From assembly GCF_000231385.2 (NCBI RefSeq), contig NC_018515.1:3430501-3494500 (forward strand): DNA of 64,000 bases, written 5' to 3'. Under the pieces are notes generated by a model. It had not been told where the DNA came from. It worked only from the letters and a program-made list of their open reading frames with translations, and searched no databases. Every line of letters begins with the position of its first letter. The first letter of the stretch is position 1. Positions 33,966 through 43,544 of the stretch are shown one piece after another. The stretch is from Desulfosporosinus meridiei DSM 13257 (GTDB taxonomy: Bacteria; Bacillota; Desulfitobacteriia; Desulfitobacteriales; Desulfitobacteriaceae). The translations under genes were made by a program, and so were the position numbers.

Positions 33966-34517
33966 TTACACCCTCAACAAGCCTCGGAACCCTCTGGCAG
34001 CATAGTAAGATTCGGCTCCGTTGTGATACACGAAGACATTGCCGTAACGAAAATCCGCAAAGATGGCACCACCGAGCTTTCTAATATCAGCAGGCGTTTT
34101 TATCCAACTAGATGTCTTAGTGTCGTACTTTCCAAGTTTCTGTAAGTTCCGGTATTCTTCTTCAGTTAAAAGCTCAATTCCCATGGTAGCAGCCATATCA
34201 ATGACGTTGTTTTTGGGTCTATTTTCTTTTCTTGACTCCAGCGCCTCATGGTCATAACATAGGCTTCGGCGGCCTTTAGGACTTTCTTCAGAACAATCAT
34301 AAGAAATGTATTGGCCGGTCTTTGGGTCAAGACCAAGAACATCCGGTTCACCGCCTGTTCTTTCCATTTCATTAAGCGACCATAGTCTTTCAGTATTATC
34401 TTCTATCTTTGCTTGTACTTTAGCCCATTCAATCCCTTCATGACGCTTCATGTTTTTCTCAAAACGGGCTTTTAATGTTCTAAGTAGTTCTTCACGTTTT
34501 TCTGGTGACAAATCCAT
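33966..34517 (-). CDS. DUF4256 protein
   Basis: 183 residues matching the DUF4256 pattern: short helical N-terminus (EELLRTLKARFEKNMKRHEGI), then MERTGGEPDVLGLD, YDCSEESPKGRRSLCYDHEAL, and FVYHNGAESYYAARGFRGLLRV at the end. Function unknown. ATG 34517 has AAGGAG 8 bases upstream; the in-frame ATG 34535 overlaps that SD. Confidence 0.85.
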   Translation of the reverse strand: MDLSPEKREELLRTLKARFEKNMKRHEGIEWAKVQAKIEDNTERLWSLNEMERTGGEPDVLGLDPKTGQYISYDCSEESPKGRRSLCYDHEALESRKENRPKNNVIDMAATMGIELLTEEEYRNLQKLGKYDTKTSSWIKTPADIRKLGGAIFADFRYGNVFVYHNGAESYYAARGFRGLLRV

Positions 34518-34695
34518 TTTATGTCTCCTTATCATAAAATACTTTCATATTATATATTCCATTCAGTGGTTCCTTTCAATCATAAAGGAGTTGATTTTTA
34601 CGACGCTCCTATAGTCTAAACTTAAATTAGTCTGCCTCCATTGTAAAAGCAGTAATTATTTAGGGCTCTAATATAGAACACAATTTTCTTCCTCC

Positions 34696-34724
34696 TTAAA
34701 AGGCACCCAATTTCTTGAGTGCCT
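34696..34724 (-). terminator. Terminator after the alcohol dehydrogenase gene
   Basis: Minus-strand stem AGGCACTC / GGGTGCCT (one G-U) followed by TTTTAAGG. Confidence 0.65.
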
Positions 34725-34784
34725 CAAAGAACTCTATGCTAATTTTTACTTGATATCGCCCTAGCCCATTGACCCGGCTGATAC

Positions 34785-35846
34785 CTATCTCTCATAAGGA
34801 GTTATTGCCCATTTGACACAACCGTCTTTTTGGTGACTAAAAACATCGTAACCTTCTAAAATATCATTTAAAGGTTTGGTGTGTGTTAGCATAAATCGTG
34901 CATCGAGTTTACCTTCTTTTATTTTTTTAAGCATTTCCCCAATACCTTCTCCTTTATGAATTCCCATTTTTATTGTAAGGTTCTTGGCAAAAATTTTATC
35001 CATGTATAAGGTTAAAGGTTTGGAAAATACTGCTACTGTAGACACGATTCCACCAAATTTAGTAATTCTTGTGGCCAGTTCAAAAGTTTGTTGGACGCCA
35101 CCCGATTCAATGGTTACATCCACGCCAGCCCCTTTGGTAATCTCTTTAATTCTCTCTTTTACATTTTCGGTGCCTGAATTAATGACCGCATCAACTGCAT
35201 GATTGCGTTGTAAAAGCTCTAAGCGCTCGGGCAACAAATCTATAGCAATCACTTTCTTCGCTCCAAAAATTGATTTGGCAATTAAACAAGCTGACATTCC
35301 AACGGGTCCAACACCTACAACCGCCACTATTTTTTCAGGATTAACTTCCCCATTCTTCACGCCGAACCAACCTGTTGCTAACATATCGGGTACGAGAATG
35401 ACATCTTCTTCTTTTAAGACGCTAGGTATAGGTATGCAGAATATGTCTGCTTTAGGTATCAGTACATATTCTGCTTGTGACCCTTCAAGTTCCCCTACAC
35501 CAAATATACCATATTTTTCACATAAGCCCGGCAGACCGCTTTTGCACATTTTACACTGACCACAAAAAACAGCTGGAAATACAATACAACGCATACCAGG
35601 TTTTAAATGTTTAACTTCGGAGCCAGTTTCGACGATTTCCACACAAAACTCATGACCTACAATTTTGGGCATGGGAGCGGTTGGAATATGGCCTTGCACC
35701 ATATGAATATCGCTTGTACAGATTGCTGCTAAAGTAACTTTTCCAATAGCATCCTTAGGGTTGGTTATTTTAGGTACCGGCACATCATCTAAGCTATAGT
35801 TGCCTGGCCCATGATAGACCAGAGCTTTCATTGTCTCCTCTAACAT
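34785..35846 (-). CDS. Zinc-dependent medium-chain alcohol dehydrogenase
   Basis: 353 residues, MDR family. Catalytic zinc site C-T-S-D and GHEF; structural zinc cluster CGQCKMCKSGLPGLC; NAD(P) fold VVGVGPVGMSAC followed by an acidic residue (IDLL), favouring NAD. Closest in type to secondary alcohol/threonine-like dehydrogenases. Start ATG 35846 has GAGGAG 8 bases upstream; ATG 35831 also possible. A palindrome in the promoter suggests a TetR-type regulator. Confidence 0.88.
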   Translation of the reverse strand: MLEETMKALVYHGPGNYSLDDVPVPKITNPKDAIGKVTLAAICTSDIHMVQGHIPTAPMPKIVGHEFCVEIVETGSEVKHLKPGMRCIVFPAVFCGQCKMCKSGLPGLCEKYGIFGVGELEGSQAEYVLIPKADIFCIPIPSVLKEEDVILVPDMLATGWFGVKNGEVNPEKIVAVVGVGPVGMSACLIAKSIFGAKKVIAIDLLPERLELLQRNHAVDAVINSGTENVKERIKEITKGAGVDVTIESGGVQQTFELATRITKFGGIVSTVAVFSKPLTLYMDKIFAKNLTIKMGIHKGEGIGEMLKKIKEGKLDARFMLTHTKPLNDILEGYDVFSHQKDGCVKWAITPYER

Positions 35847-35876
35847 TCCTTCAACTCCTCTAAATATTTTTGATTT

Positions 35877-35904
35877 TCATTATAAAAAGAATGAATCTTC
35901 ATTC
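35877..35904 (-). promoter_or_regulatory. Promoter and operator of the alcohol dehydrogenase gene
   Basis: Minus-strand TATAAT (35882-35877) with the inverted repeat GAATGAA-TC-TTCATTC (35889-35904) in the spacer, as expected for a TetR-family repressor site. Confidence 0.55.
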
Positions 35905-36042
35905 ATAATCTTCTAAATATTATAACACATATATTTAAATCTGATGTAATCTTAACTCGAATTTTTTGAAAGATTTGTCTTTTCCTCAAAATTATAGAAC
36001 TGTATTCCAATGATTAAGGGGATCCTGCCGGCCGTTACTTAA

Positions 36043-36395
36043 AATCATTAAGCTGGAAGACGGGGAAGCCATAACTTATCAAACGAACTATACCGACTAT
36101 CAGAAAGAAAAAGAGAGCCGCCTGCTCTCAGAGTTTACAAATTATCAAGAACAACAGAAAAAGATTAAAAAGATGCAAAAGGCTTTAGATCGCCTGACTA
36201 AATTAAACAGGCCGATCTTAGAACGCAAAAAAAACGACCTGCATCTCGAACAAAGTGACCGTTCCGGAAAGCAAGGGATTTCTCTAGATGGAATCAGCAA
36301 ATCCTATGCTGACCGCTCGCTTTTCTGTAAAGTCAGTGCTCAGCTATTTTACGGCGATCGACCGTCCTTATCGAAAAAACGACTGCGGCAAAAGT
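36043..36395 (+). pseudogene. Broken copy of the ABC-F gene
   Basis: Matches the central part of the ABC-F gene (23170-23610): KIIKLEDGEAITYQTNYTDY through QLFYGDR. It lacks 27 codons of the interdomain linker between two MQ codons, and has two single-base deletions just before and in the second Walker A. It ends where the flavin oxidoreductase gene ends. Confidence 0.85.
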
Positions 36396-37387
36396 CATCG
36401 CAACGTTTCAATTGCCCGTTTCGCCCATTGAGAATCCTGTAGTACCGCGCGACCGACGCCGATGAGGTCAGCTTTTTCTGCCACCAACAATTTCTCAGCC
36501 GCTTGGGGTTCAGTGATGCCGCCAGTTAGAATGACAGGAATGGATACAACCTTTTTAATCGCTTCGGTCAGAGGGGAGAAATAGCCTTGCTCAGAACTCC
36601 CCGGAGATTTATAACCTAAGAAACTGCCGGAAATATCCAGAATGGTGATGCCTGCTTTCTCGAATTCTTTAGCCGCTATCTGACTATCTTCAATCGTGAT
36701 GCCGCCTTCCTTATAATCGCAAGACCCTAACCGTAAGAGTAGTGGGAAATCGTTGCCCACAACAGCTTTGACTGCTGCGATAATCTGCAGATGGAGGCGA
36801 AGGCGATTATGAATCGTTCCACCATACTCATCGGTTCGCTTGTTGCTTAAGGGGGAGAAAAATTGGTTAAGTAGGTAGCCGTGGGCAGAATGGATCTCCA
36901 CTCCGTCAAAGCCTGCTTCCTTGACACGACGAGCAGCATCCTGAAAGGCTTGGACGATATCGGTAATTTCCTGTTTGCTAAGCTCTTTAGGGGTATTTCC
37001 ATTCCAAGGATGAGGAACTGGGGAGGGAGCGACCGGAATCTCACCGATGACTTCCTGAGTGGTGGCGCTTCCGGCATGATTAATTTGCATCACTGCTTTT
37101 GAACCATTGCTGTGAATAACCTGGGCTAAACTACGTAATCCTTCCACCAGATGATCATTAGCAACACAGAGTTGATTCTTGCTAGCTTTACCTTCGGGAC
37201 TTACAAAGCTATGTTCAACTACGATGAGCGAGAAACAGCCGCCCTTCGATTTTTCTTGATAATAGTCGAGGACCGCCTTGCTTACACCACCGTCCGCTTC
37301 GGACTTGGCGGTGGCCATGGGAGGCATAATCAGACGATTATGCAGGGTCAACGCGCCCGCTTGCAATGTATCTAGTAAATGAGCCAT
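36395..37387 (-). CDS. NADH:flavin oxidoreductase (old yellow enzyme family)
   Basis: 330 residues, single TIM-barrel form. FMN-binding start NRLIMPPMATAKS; catalytic segment GVEIHSAHGYLLNQFFSP; substrate-binding SNKRTDEYGG; phosphate-binding GGITEPQ and GVGRAVLQD at the end. Reduces activated double bonds of unknown substrates. SD AAGGAGGG lies upstream of ATG. No 4Fe-4S/NAD C-terminal half, so it is the short OYE type. Confidence 0.9.
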   Translation of the reverse strand: MAHLLDTLQAGALTLHNRLIMPPMATAKSEADGGVSKAVLDYYQEKSKGGCFSLIVVEHSFVSPEGKASKNQLCVANDHLVEGLRSLAQVIHSNGSKAVMQINHAGSATTQEVIGEIPVAPSPVPHPWNGNTPKELSKQEITDIVQAFQDAARRVKEAGFDGVEIHSAHGYLLNQFFSPLSNKRTDEYGGTIHNRLRLHLQIIAAVKAVVGNDFPLLLRLGSCDYKEGGITIEDSQIAAKEFEKAGITILDISGSFLGYKSPGSSEQGYFSPLTEAIKKVVSIPVILTGGITEPQAAEKLLVAEKADLIGVGRAVLQDSQWAKRAIETLR

Positions 37388-37689
37388 AAAAAGAACCCTC
37401 CTTAAATTTTAAACGTTATTCCACAGAGAAAGCCTATCCTATCTGATCTCGTCTACGATAATACGATTGATACATTTTTTAATATTCCCGACTGCAACGA
37501 GAATTAATATGAATTAGTAGGGTTCGTTAATTCAGTATGAACTGTTGTCAATAATTCTGGAATTTCTAAAGTCTGTGGGTAATTTTCTGTATGTTTAACC
37601 TACAGCATGCTTATTACAAAATGATAGTGAAGAGGACGTCCGATTGAAGTGTTGGCAAATGCCTGCGTTAAAGCACCTAGTTCTTGAGT
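37388..37689. other. Intergenic region, no feature recognised
   Basis: No gene, hairpin with T-run or clear repeat was seen between the two minus-strand genes. Confidence 0.4.
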
Positions 37690-39135
37690 TTACCGGTCTG
37701 CTTTGCTTACCTTCCGAAGCCGGCCCTTAATCGGAGTGTTCTGCAGATTCTGCAGCACCAACTCACCCTTATTGTTTAAGATTTCAACAAAGGTTGATAC
37801 ATCCAGGATATTGATGATTCCGATATCTGCCGGGGTTATGCCCTCAATACTGCAAAGCGTGCCCACAATGTCGACGGGTCTCATCTTTGTTTTCTTCCCG
37901 GCATTCACATGGATCTTCATGATTTCGGTACTCAACTGCACGCCTTTTGTTTCCTTGATTTCTGGCAAAGTATTGTTTTTCGCCATAAAATCCTGTTTTG
38001 ACTCATGTACCGTTGCTTCATCCGGTCTTTCCTTTAGAAGAATCTCTTTGCCGATGTAGTCGTGGATTTCCTTTAAAAACTTGTCTTCATTTTTGGTAAC
38101 AAAGGTTATGGCTTTACCCAGTTTGTTGACTCGTCCTGTTCTTCCGATCCGATGAACATAGCTTTCTCGGTCGTAGGGGATGTCATAATTGATGACCAAG
38201 GTAATGTCCTCGATATCCAGACCTCTTGAGGCAACATCTGTCGCACATAGATATCTGAAATATCCTTGTTTAAAATCCTTCATGACATTCAATCGATCTC
38301 GTTGTTCCATTCCGCCATGAAGTTTATCACAAGAATAGTCCAGCTTCAGGAGTTCTGTGTAAACTTCATCGACAGTTTGCTTAGTATTGCAAAAGATCAT
38401 ACAACTGTCCGGGTTTTCAACCATCGTTAGATCTTGAAGAAGCTTCATCTTATCTGTCTGATCAACAAGATATCTTTCCTGAGCGATCCGGTCGGCCGCA
38501 GGATTCTGTTCTTCGATTTCCACGCGAATGGGATTTCGCATAATCTTACTGCATAAAACATTGATGTCTTGGGGCATTGTCGCTGACAATAAAACGGTCA
38601 CCCGTTCATGAGACAAGTTGGCAATGATCCTTTCGATTTGCTCGATAAAGCCCATATTCAACATTTCATCGGCTTCATCAATGACTAGGTATTTTATATT
38701 TGATATATCCAAGGTTCCTCTTTCAATATGATCGATCAAGCGACCCGGGGTTCCAACCACAACATGGGTTTTTTGTTTAAGTTCCTTTTCTTGAACATGA
38801 AAAGGGTACTTCCCAAAAATTGCTGCTACTTTTATTCTTCTAAATCTGCCGATATGAAACAGATCTTCTTTGACCTGAACTGCGAGTTCTCTGGTGGGGG
38901 TAAGCACTAATGCCTGGGGTTTATTCTGTTCCCAATCCACTAATTCACAAATAGGGATAGCAAAGGCCGCCGTCTTTCCGCTTCCGGTCTGGGACTTGAC
39001 GATGATATCCTTTTGGGCCAAGACTGCCGGGATCACTTGCTCCTGAACTTTACTGGGACTGATGAAATTTAGTAAGCTAATTGCTTTTAATAATTCACTA
39101 CTTAATTGAAAGTCGTTAAAATTACCCTTGTTCAT
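37690..39135 (-). CDS. dbpA: DbpA/YxiN-type DEAD-box RNA helicase
   Basis: 481 residues, same length as Bacillus YxiN. Motifs: Q motif region SPSKVQEQVIP, AQTGSGKT-like SQTGSGKT, PTRELA, DEAD, SAT, and HRIGRTGR. The C-terminal domain (about 405-481, starting MKIHVNAGKKTKMRP) is the DbpA RNA-binding domain that recognises 23S rRNA helix 92, so it acts in 50S assembly. ATG preceded by AGAGAGACC-type SD. Confidence 0.92.
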   Translation of the reverse strand: MNKGNFNDFQLSSELLKAISLLNFISPSKVQEQVIPAVLAQKDIIVKSQTGSGKTAAFAIPICELVDWEQNKPQALVLTPTRELAVQVKEDLFHIGRFRRIKVAAIFGKYPFHVQEKELKQKTHVVVGTPGRLIDHIERGTLDISNIKYLVIDEADEMLNMGFIEQIERIIANLSHERVTVLLSATMPQDINVLCSKIMRNPIRVEIEEQNPAADRIAQERYLVDQTDKMKLLQDLTMVENPDSCMIFCNTKQTVDEVYTELLKLDYSCDKLHGGMEQRDRLNVMKDFKQGYFRYLCATDVASRGLDIEDITLVINYDIPYDRESYVHRIGRTGRVNKLGKAITFVTKNEDKFLKEIHDYIGKEILLKERPDEATVHESKQDFMAKNNTLPEIKETKGVQLSTEIMKIHVNAGKKTKMRPVDIVGTLCSIEGITPADIGIINILDVSTFVEILNNKGELVLQNLQNTPIKGRLRKVSKADR

Positions 39136-39430
39136 TTAGAGGTCTCTCTTTCATTATTACAATTCCTGATTCAGGCTTTCAGAGTATAAGATTACCAAAT
39201 ATTTTGGGAAAACCTAAACTAAATTATAAGACAAATCCATATTTAAGCAAATTTGTGCTTAGCCTTTCACAATATAGTTTACTCCGCGTAGGATTTGGCT
39301 TATAAGAAAACCTCAGGAAATTATGTATTCTCCCAAGGTTGAGGTTTCATGTTATTCAACTCTCGTTCCGCATGAATTATGCAATGATTCCTTAACTTCT
39401 TCATGTAAATACACTTTGGCTTCTGGAAAA

Positions 39431-39778
39431 TCAGACCGTAAGAACCTTCGTAGTTTCGTCTTTCAGGAAATCTGTCAGCACCTGACCTGTATACATTACG
39501 TTTATGCCCATATTCTCTAAAACTTCCGACACCCCGTAACTATCGGCGCAAGCCTTGCAGGCCAAAACCTCCACCCCGGCCTGTTTTATTTTCGCCGCAT
39601 ATTCCTGCAATTGCTGATCTTCCGTGAGAAGTTTGGCCGAAGGCCCCCAAACGATCAGGGATACCTCATCCCACCATTCCTTGAGCTTTGAATTAAGGGT
39701 ATACATTAAGGCCATTCGGATAGCAACTTCCCTATCCCCACTAGTCCAGATCACGACCAACTTATTGGGTAGATTCAT
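39431..39778 (-). CDS. DsrE-like protein
   Basis: 115 residues with the DsrE/peroxiredoxin-like fold: start VVIWTSGDREVAIRMALMY, then VSLIVWGPSAKLL and the conserved Cys in VLACKACADSYGV. Relatives take part in sulfur relay, others are of unknown function. SD GGAGGCG before ATG. Stands alone. Confidence 0.8.
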   Translation of the reverse strand: MNLPNKLVVIWTSGDREVAIRMALMYTLNSKLKEWWDEVSLIVWGPSAKLLTEDQQLQEYAAKIKQAGVEVLACKACADSYGVSEVLENMGINVMYTGQVLTDFLKDETTKVLTV

Positions 39779-39924
39779 ACCTGCAACGCCTCCTTAACTT
39801 TTATGAGATTCAGGGATATTTACTTTTACTTAAAGAGCAGCAGTGACAGGCCGTAACTGCCACCAAAGGCTTCACTCACGTGATTGCTGGCGGATCCGCC
39901 GTAACAATTAAAAGTAGCATTCTC

Positions 39925-40773
39925 TTACAAAATTTCATTAAGTTTGGGATAAACCGTAAGCGCATTTCGATAAAATACAGCTTCGTGATACTCTTCCGGT
40001 ATAACATGCTTAATAAATTCTACATAAGGTTTAATTGGTACAAGTGGCCAATCTGATCCAAATAGAACTTTATTATAGCAATTCGAAATGACTAAAGCTT
40101 GTTGTATATACTCGACGTAAAGCCTTTTATCTTTGATTTTCATCACGTGCTCTTTATTCCCTGCGATGAGTCCAGATAAGTCTGCGTAAACATTATGATT
40201 CTTGGCGGTGACCTCTGCTGCATCAATCATCCACGGGACGCCCATATGACAGATCACAAACGTAACGTCCTCTTGTTTTACAGCTAACTCATCAATGGTT
40301 AAAGGATGGGAATATTTTAAAAGCCCTTTTGGGGATTGTGTATCCCCACAATGAATCGCCACGGGAACTTGGTATTTGCGAGCAAGCTCATAGATCGGAT
40401 CATAAATCGAATCATACACGTAATATGGAAAATAACCGGGATAGAGTTTAATCCCTGTCACTCCCCTTTTTTTAAGTTCTCCTTCAATATAATCAAGTTC
40501 TTTATGATCTTCCTTAAGCCTTTCAGGATTGACGCCTACGCAAGAAAGCAAACCTTCTACAGTCCCATCTGCCAAAACAAATTCTTCCGGACTCCCCGAA
40601 GGTTGGTTGGGATCTCGACTGGGCGTTGACATGATGATTCCAGCTACAACACCGGCTTGTTCAAACTCTTGTCTGAGCCCTTGAGCACTAAATTCCACTT
40701 GAGATATATTTTTCGCCGTTTCATTAAATCCAGAGCGACATGAAAAATGCAAATGCGCATCAATGATTTTCAA
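39925..40773 (-). CDS. Amidohydrolase_2-family metal-dependent hydrolase
   Basis: 282 residues, TIM-barrel. Metal ligands: DAHLHF at the N-terminus, VAIHCGDT, VICHMG and the late Asp in LFGSDWP. Family includes decarboxylases and lactone hydrolases; substrate unknown. TTG start with GGGGATGG upstream. It has its own promoter-like extended -10 at 40832-40827. Confidence 0.85.
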   Translation of the reverse strand: MKIIDAHLHFSCRSGFNETAKNISQVEFSAQGLRQEFEQAGVVAGIIMSTPSRDPNQPSGSPEEFVLADGTVEGLLSCVGVNPERLKEDHKELDYIEGELKKRGVTGIKLYPGYFPYYVYDSIYDPIYELARKYQVPVAIHCGDTQSPKGLLKYSHPLTIDELAVKQEDVTFVICHMGVPWMIDAAEVTAKNHNVYADLSGLIAGNKEHVMKIKDKRLYVEYIQQALVISNCYNKVLFGSDWPLVPIKPYVEFIKHVIPEEYHEAVFYRNALTVYPKLNEIL

Positions 40774-40798
40774 AATACCATCCCCCGTATTTGGTTTC

Positions 40799-41095
40799 TT
40801 ATATTAATTTTAAGTCTATTTTCTTCATTATATCATATCCTCCTTTTGTTATTGTCCCAGTCTGCACTTCAGCCAGGGTAAACATAAACATTACAGACTG
40901 CAGCAAGATAAACATCATCAGATAGCCGATAATCGTTGTTCCGACCCCTCTGACATCGTTGACCGGGGGGACAAAATCAAGGTCTTTGACCTTGATAATT
41001 TCTTTCATTCCTCGCATTCCTGGGAAGGACAATGAAGCTATCATCCTAAAGCCTATTGCAGCAAACACCCTCAACATTGAAGCAGAGTTGTTCAA
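40799..41095 (-). CDS. Doubtful membrane-protein fragment
   Basis: A 98-residue frame with one strong hydrophobic segment (TIIGYLMMFILLQSVMFMF). The region also contains a plausible frame on the other strand, and the promoter of the next gene overlaps its end, so it may be a remnant. No family recognised. Confidence 0.3.
   Translation of the reverse strand: MNNSASMLRVFAAIGFRMIASLSFPGMRGMKEIIKVKDLDFVPPVNDVRGVGTTIIGYLMMFILLQSVMFMFTLAEVQTGTITKGGYDIMKKIDLKLI
40827..40835 (-). promoter_or_regulatory. Promoter of the amidohydrolase gene
   Basis: Extended -10 TGATATAAT on the minus strand, 55 bases before the TTG start; -35 poor. Confidence 0.45.
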
Positions 41096-41163
41096 CTATA
41101 ATCAAATTGGCAAATCGGATGATATCGTGATAGTGAACGAATAATAACTGACAGCCCGTGATA

Positions 41164-41883
41164 TTAAACACTACATCTAAAGATACAAAAACTTAGTCTA
41201 TCCCCATATTTTTTGCTTAGGTGCTCATGCTTTTCAAATATTTCAAGTAATTGATCGTCTATGTTTTCCGAAAGTAAAAAATCAGAAGCGGAATCAATAT
41301 CATTCTCCTTTTCGTCAAATTCTGATTTGAATATTTCCACAGTTATTTCATTAAAACCAGCCTTATGAAAAAGGTTATACCATTCTGACTGAGTTAGTAA
41401 TTGTGAAACTCCATAAAATTCAACCATTGTTATAAGATCTTCCTTGGAAAGTGAATCCTCAAGAACCATTTCAATGGCGAGTAATACACCCTTTGTCTTA
41501 AGCACTCTTTTAAATTCCATGATTGTTAAGGGGACATTTGTAAAGGAAGTTACCGATTCTGAAAGGATAAAATCAAATGATTCATTAATGAAAGGCAAAT
41601 TTTCGGCACTTCCATACACAACATTAATCGGTAGTTGTAAGGATGAAAACCTTTGTTTTGCTTTCAATAACATTGTAGTATTACAATCCAAGGAAGTAAC
41701 AGAGCATCGGTACTTTTCAGCAATGTATGCCGATGTCTGACCTGTTCCACAACCAACGTCAAGGATTGACTTTTCTTGGTCTATATACTCCCTTGATAAA
41801 AGACCTTTGGTAAGTTTAAGCCCTCCGGGGTGAGCCCCCCCAACTCCGAAGGATGCCAAACAATCGAGATATGTGTAATCCAA
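41164..41883 (-). CDS. Class I SAM-dependent methyltransferase
   Basis: 239 residues. SAM motif I ILDVGCGTGQTSAYIA, motif II acidic SLDCNT, motif III-IV region GSAENLPFINESFDFILS. N-terminal GAHPGGLKLTKGLL is typical of small-molecule methyltransferases. The C-terminal 90 residues are a variable cap with no recognised signature. Substrate unknown. Confidence 0.88.
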   Translation of the reverse strand: MDYTYLDCLASFGVGGAHPGGLKLTKGLLSREYIDQEKSILDVGCGTGQTSAYIAEKYRCSVTSLDCNTTMLLKAKQRFSSLQLPINVVYGSAENLPFINESFDFILSESVTSFTNVPLTIMEFKRVLKTKGVLLAIEMVLEDSLSKEDLITMVEFYGVSQLLTQSEWYNLFHKAGFNEITVEIFKSEFDEKENDIDSASDFLLSENIDDQLLEIFEKHEHLSKKYGDRLSFCIFRCSV

Positions 41884-42024
41884 TTTCAGTCACATCCTTG
41901 TGTTAAATTACTATAGTATAGTATGATCGCGGGAATAATTTGTCACTGAAGGGTTCTGCCATTATAGTTTTGAGGTATTTAAAAGCAACATACTTATAGA
42001 CCAGATACAAGCTAGGGGTGCTTT

Positions 42025-42795
42025 ATGAGCATTATTAGGACGGACAAGTGGTTAGAGGATTTATATGAACAGCCAATTAAACTATGTGAAAAATTAATGA
42101 ATTACTTTGAAGGTGCTGAAGCCTGGGAAATCTATGATTATTTAACCATGCATGGTATGTATCGCCCCTTCATGAACGGAACCGAGGAAGTGAGAAAGTT
42201 ACATAACAATAAGGTATGGGAAATTGTACAAGCTGAAATGCAACACCTTCAGAAACTGTGGGAAGGGCCCAATATCCCAGTCTTTATTTTTCCATCAGAT
42301 ATTAATAACCCTAAGATAAAAATAGATTTCAACGGAAAATCAGGCCTGGCCTTTAAGGATAAACTTATATTATTTATTTCCGGAGATACCTTGGAAAAGG
42401 AAATAAGGTCATTATTCACTCATGAATACAACCATGTCTGTCGGCTATATAGATATAAAAAAAGTGAAGAGCATTATAAATTGCTCGACACTATTGTTTT
42501 GGAAGGATTAGCCGAAAATGCAGTCCGCGAAAGATTTGGTGAAGGGTTTATAGCAACTTGGACGTCATATTATTCAGTTGATGAGCTAGAGATACTATGG
42601 AAAACCTTAGTGCAACCTAACAAAGATTTATTAAAAACTGCTCATAAACACCAAGCCATACTCTATGGCTTAGATAATTATCCCCGAATGGCAGGGTACT
42701 GTGTTGGGTATTATTTAGTTAAGAAATTTATGGAACAAAACGCGCTAACACTTAACGATCTCCTTGGTACCCCAACTGCTAAGATCCTAAGTTAA
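42025..42795 (+). CDS. DUF2268 putative zinc protease
   Basis: 256 residues. HExxH zinc motif at H133-E-Y-N-H137 (LFTHEYNHVCR) with a downstream Glu in LEGLAENAV, the DUF2268 (YjaZ-like) pattern. Probably cytoplasmic, no signal peptide. SD AGGGGTG before ATG. Followed by a strong terminator shared with the next convergent gene. Confidence 0.82.
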   Translation: MSIIRTDKWLEDLYEQPIKLCEKLMNYFEGAEAWEIYDYLTMHGMYRPFMNGTEEVRKLHNNKVWEIVQAEMQHLQKLWEGPNIPVFIFPSDINNPKIKIDFNGKSGLAFKDKLILFISGDTLEKEIRSLFTHEYNHVCRLYRYKKSEEHYKLLDTIVLEGLAENAVRERFGEGFIATWTSYYSVDELEILWKTLVQPNKDLLKTAHKHQAILYGLDNYPRMAGYCVGYYLVKKFMEQNALTLNDLLGTPTAKILS

Positions 42796-42885
42796 AAACC
42801 TAGACAGTTAATAAAGCTAACGAGTGAACTCGTTCAGCTGAAGTTGAACATCGAGACACTAACAATGAAAACGTTCCGCTTGTAA

Positions 42886-42928
42886 AGATAGACGAAAAGA
42901 CCGAGAGCTTCGGTCTTTTCGTCTATCT
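42886..42928. terminator. Bidirectional terminator, 19-bp perfect stem
   Basis: Arms 42886-42904 and 42910-42928 pair perfectly around a 5-base loop, between convergent genes. Confidence 0.85.
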
Positions 42929-42953
42929 ACTTTGTAAGGACACCACTATAAGA

Positions 42954-43208
42954 TTAGATGAAGAGCAGAGGAAGTAAAACTAATGTGGCAATTGAACCAA
43001 ACGCAACTCCTGCACCAAAACCAGGATAACCATACCAACCGTAGCTAAAGCCGCCCAAATTTCTTGTGCGACTAAGCGGTTGTAAATATACTCTGTCATA
43101 GTCAACATCCCCAATAATACCACGGTGAATTCTTCCGTCATGAGTACTGATTTCAACGGCTCTGCCTCTGTATCTGTTGCAGAGCGAATAATAATCTCCA
43201 ACTGACAT
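42954..43208 (-). CDS. Small conserved protein with SH3-like part and C-terminal hydrophobic segment
   Basis: 84 residues. The first half (VEISTHDGRIHRGIIGDVDYDRVYLQP) looks like a small beta-barrel of the LSm/SH3 kind. The second half is Gly/Tyr-rich (GYPGFGAGVAFG) and ends in the hydrophobic TLVLLPLLFI. Similar small proteins occur in Firmicutes; function unknown. GGGGGTG precedes ATG by 5 bases. Confidence 0.65.
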   Translation of the reverse strand: MSVGDYYSLCNRYRGRAVEISTHDGRIHRGIIGDVDYDRVYLQPLSRTRNLGGFSYGWYGYPGFGAGVAFGSIATLVLLPLLFI

Positions 43209-43248
43209 TTCGTCACCCCCATATCTTTAGTATCTAATGAGCTATACA

Positions 43249-43425
43249 TTAGTTTATGTATGGGGAGGTCGGGGTGATCCATAATTTACCACACAGAATA
43301 CTTTGCATTTTAAGATCATCAATAAGCTGACCAAGCCAAGGATTTTCAACGTATCTCCCGCATGTTGAACGGAATCTAGCTAATAAACCCTTGGCATGGA
43401 ATTCCCACATTTGCAAACTCCTCAT
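43249..43425 (-). pseudogene. Remnant ORF of unknown origin
   Basis: A 58-codon frame (start MRSLQMWEFHAKGLLAR, then RYVENPWLGQLIDDL) that looks like real protein sequence but has no ribosome binding site. It abuts a repeated piece of ABC-F-flanking DNA at 43421-43470. I take it for a gene fragment. Confidence 0.4.
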
Positions 43426-43470
43426 CAGTAATGGGTTATCTCGAATTCATCCTCCAGATCTCCAATAATC
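43421..43470. repeat. Copy of the DNA just downstream of the ABC-F gene
   Basis: About 45 bases (GTAATGGGTTATCTCGAATTC and on) matching 24411-24457 with a few changes. Confidence 0.7.
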
Positions 43471-43544
43471 ATTGACATATCTAACGAATCCACAAATAAG
43501 TCTTCCCGCAAACGGCTCTCCAAGGATAAGCGGCGGCAGTTAGT

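Noticed and set aside
40959-41144. Plus-strand 61-codon ORF ending IVIVNE
   Set aside because: Reads somewhat like protein, but it lies antisense to an equally doubtful ORF; neither has an SD or family support.
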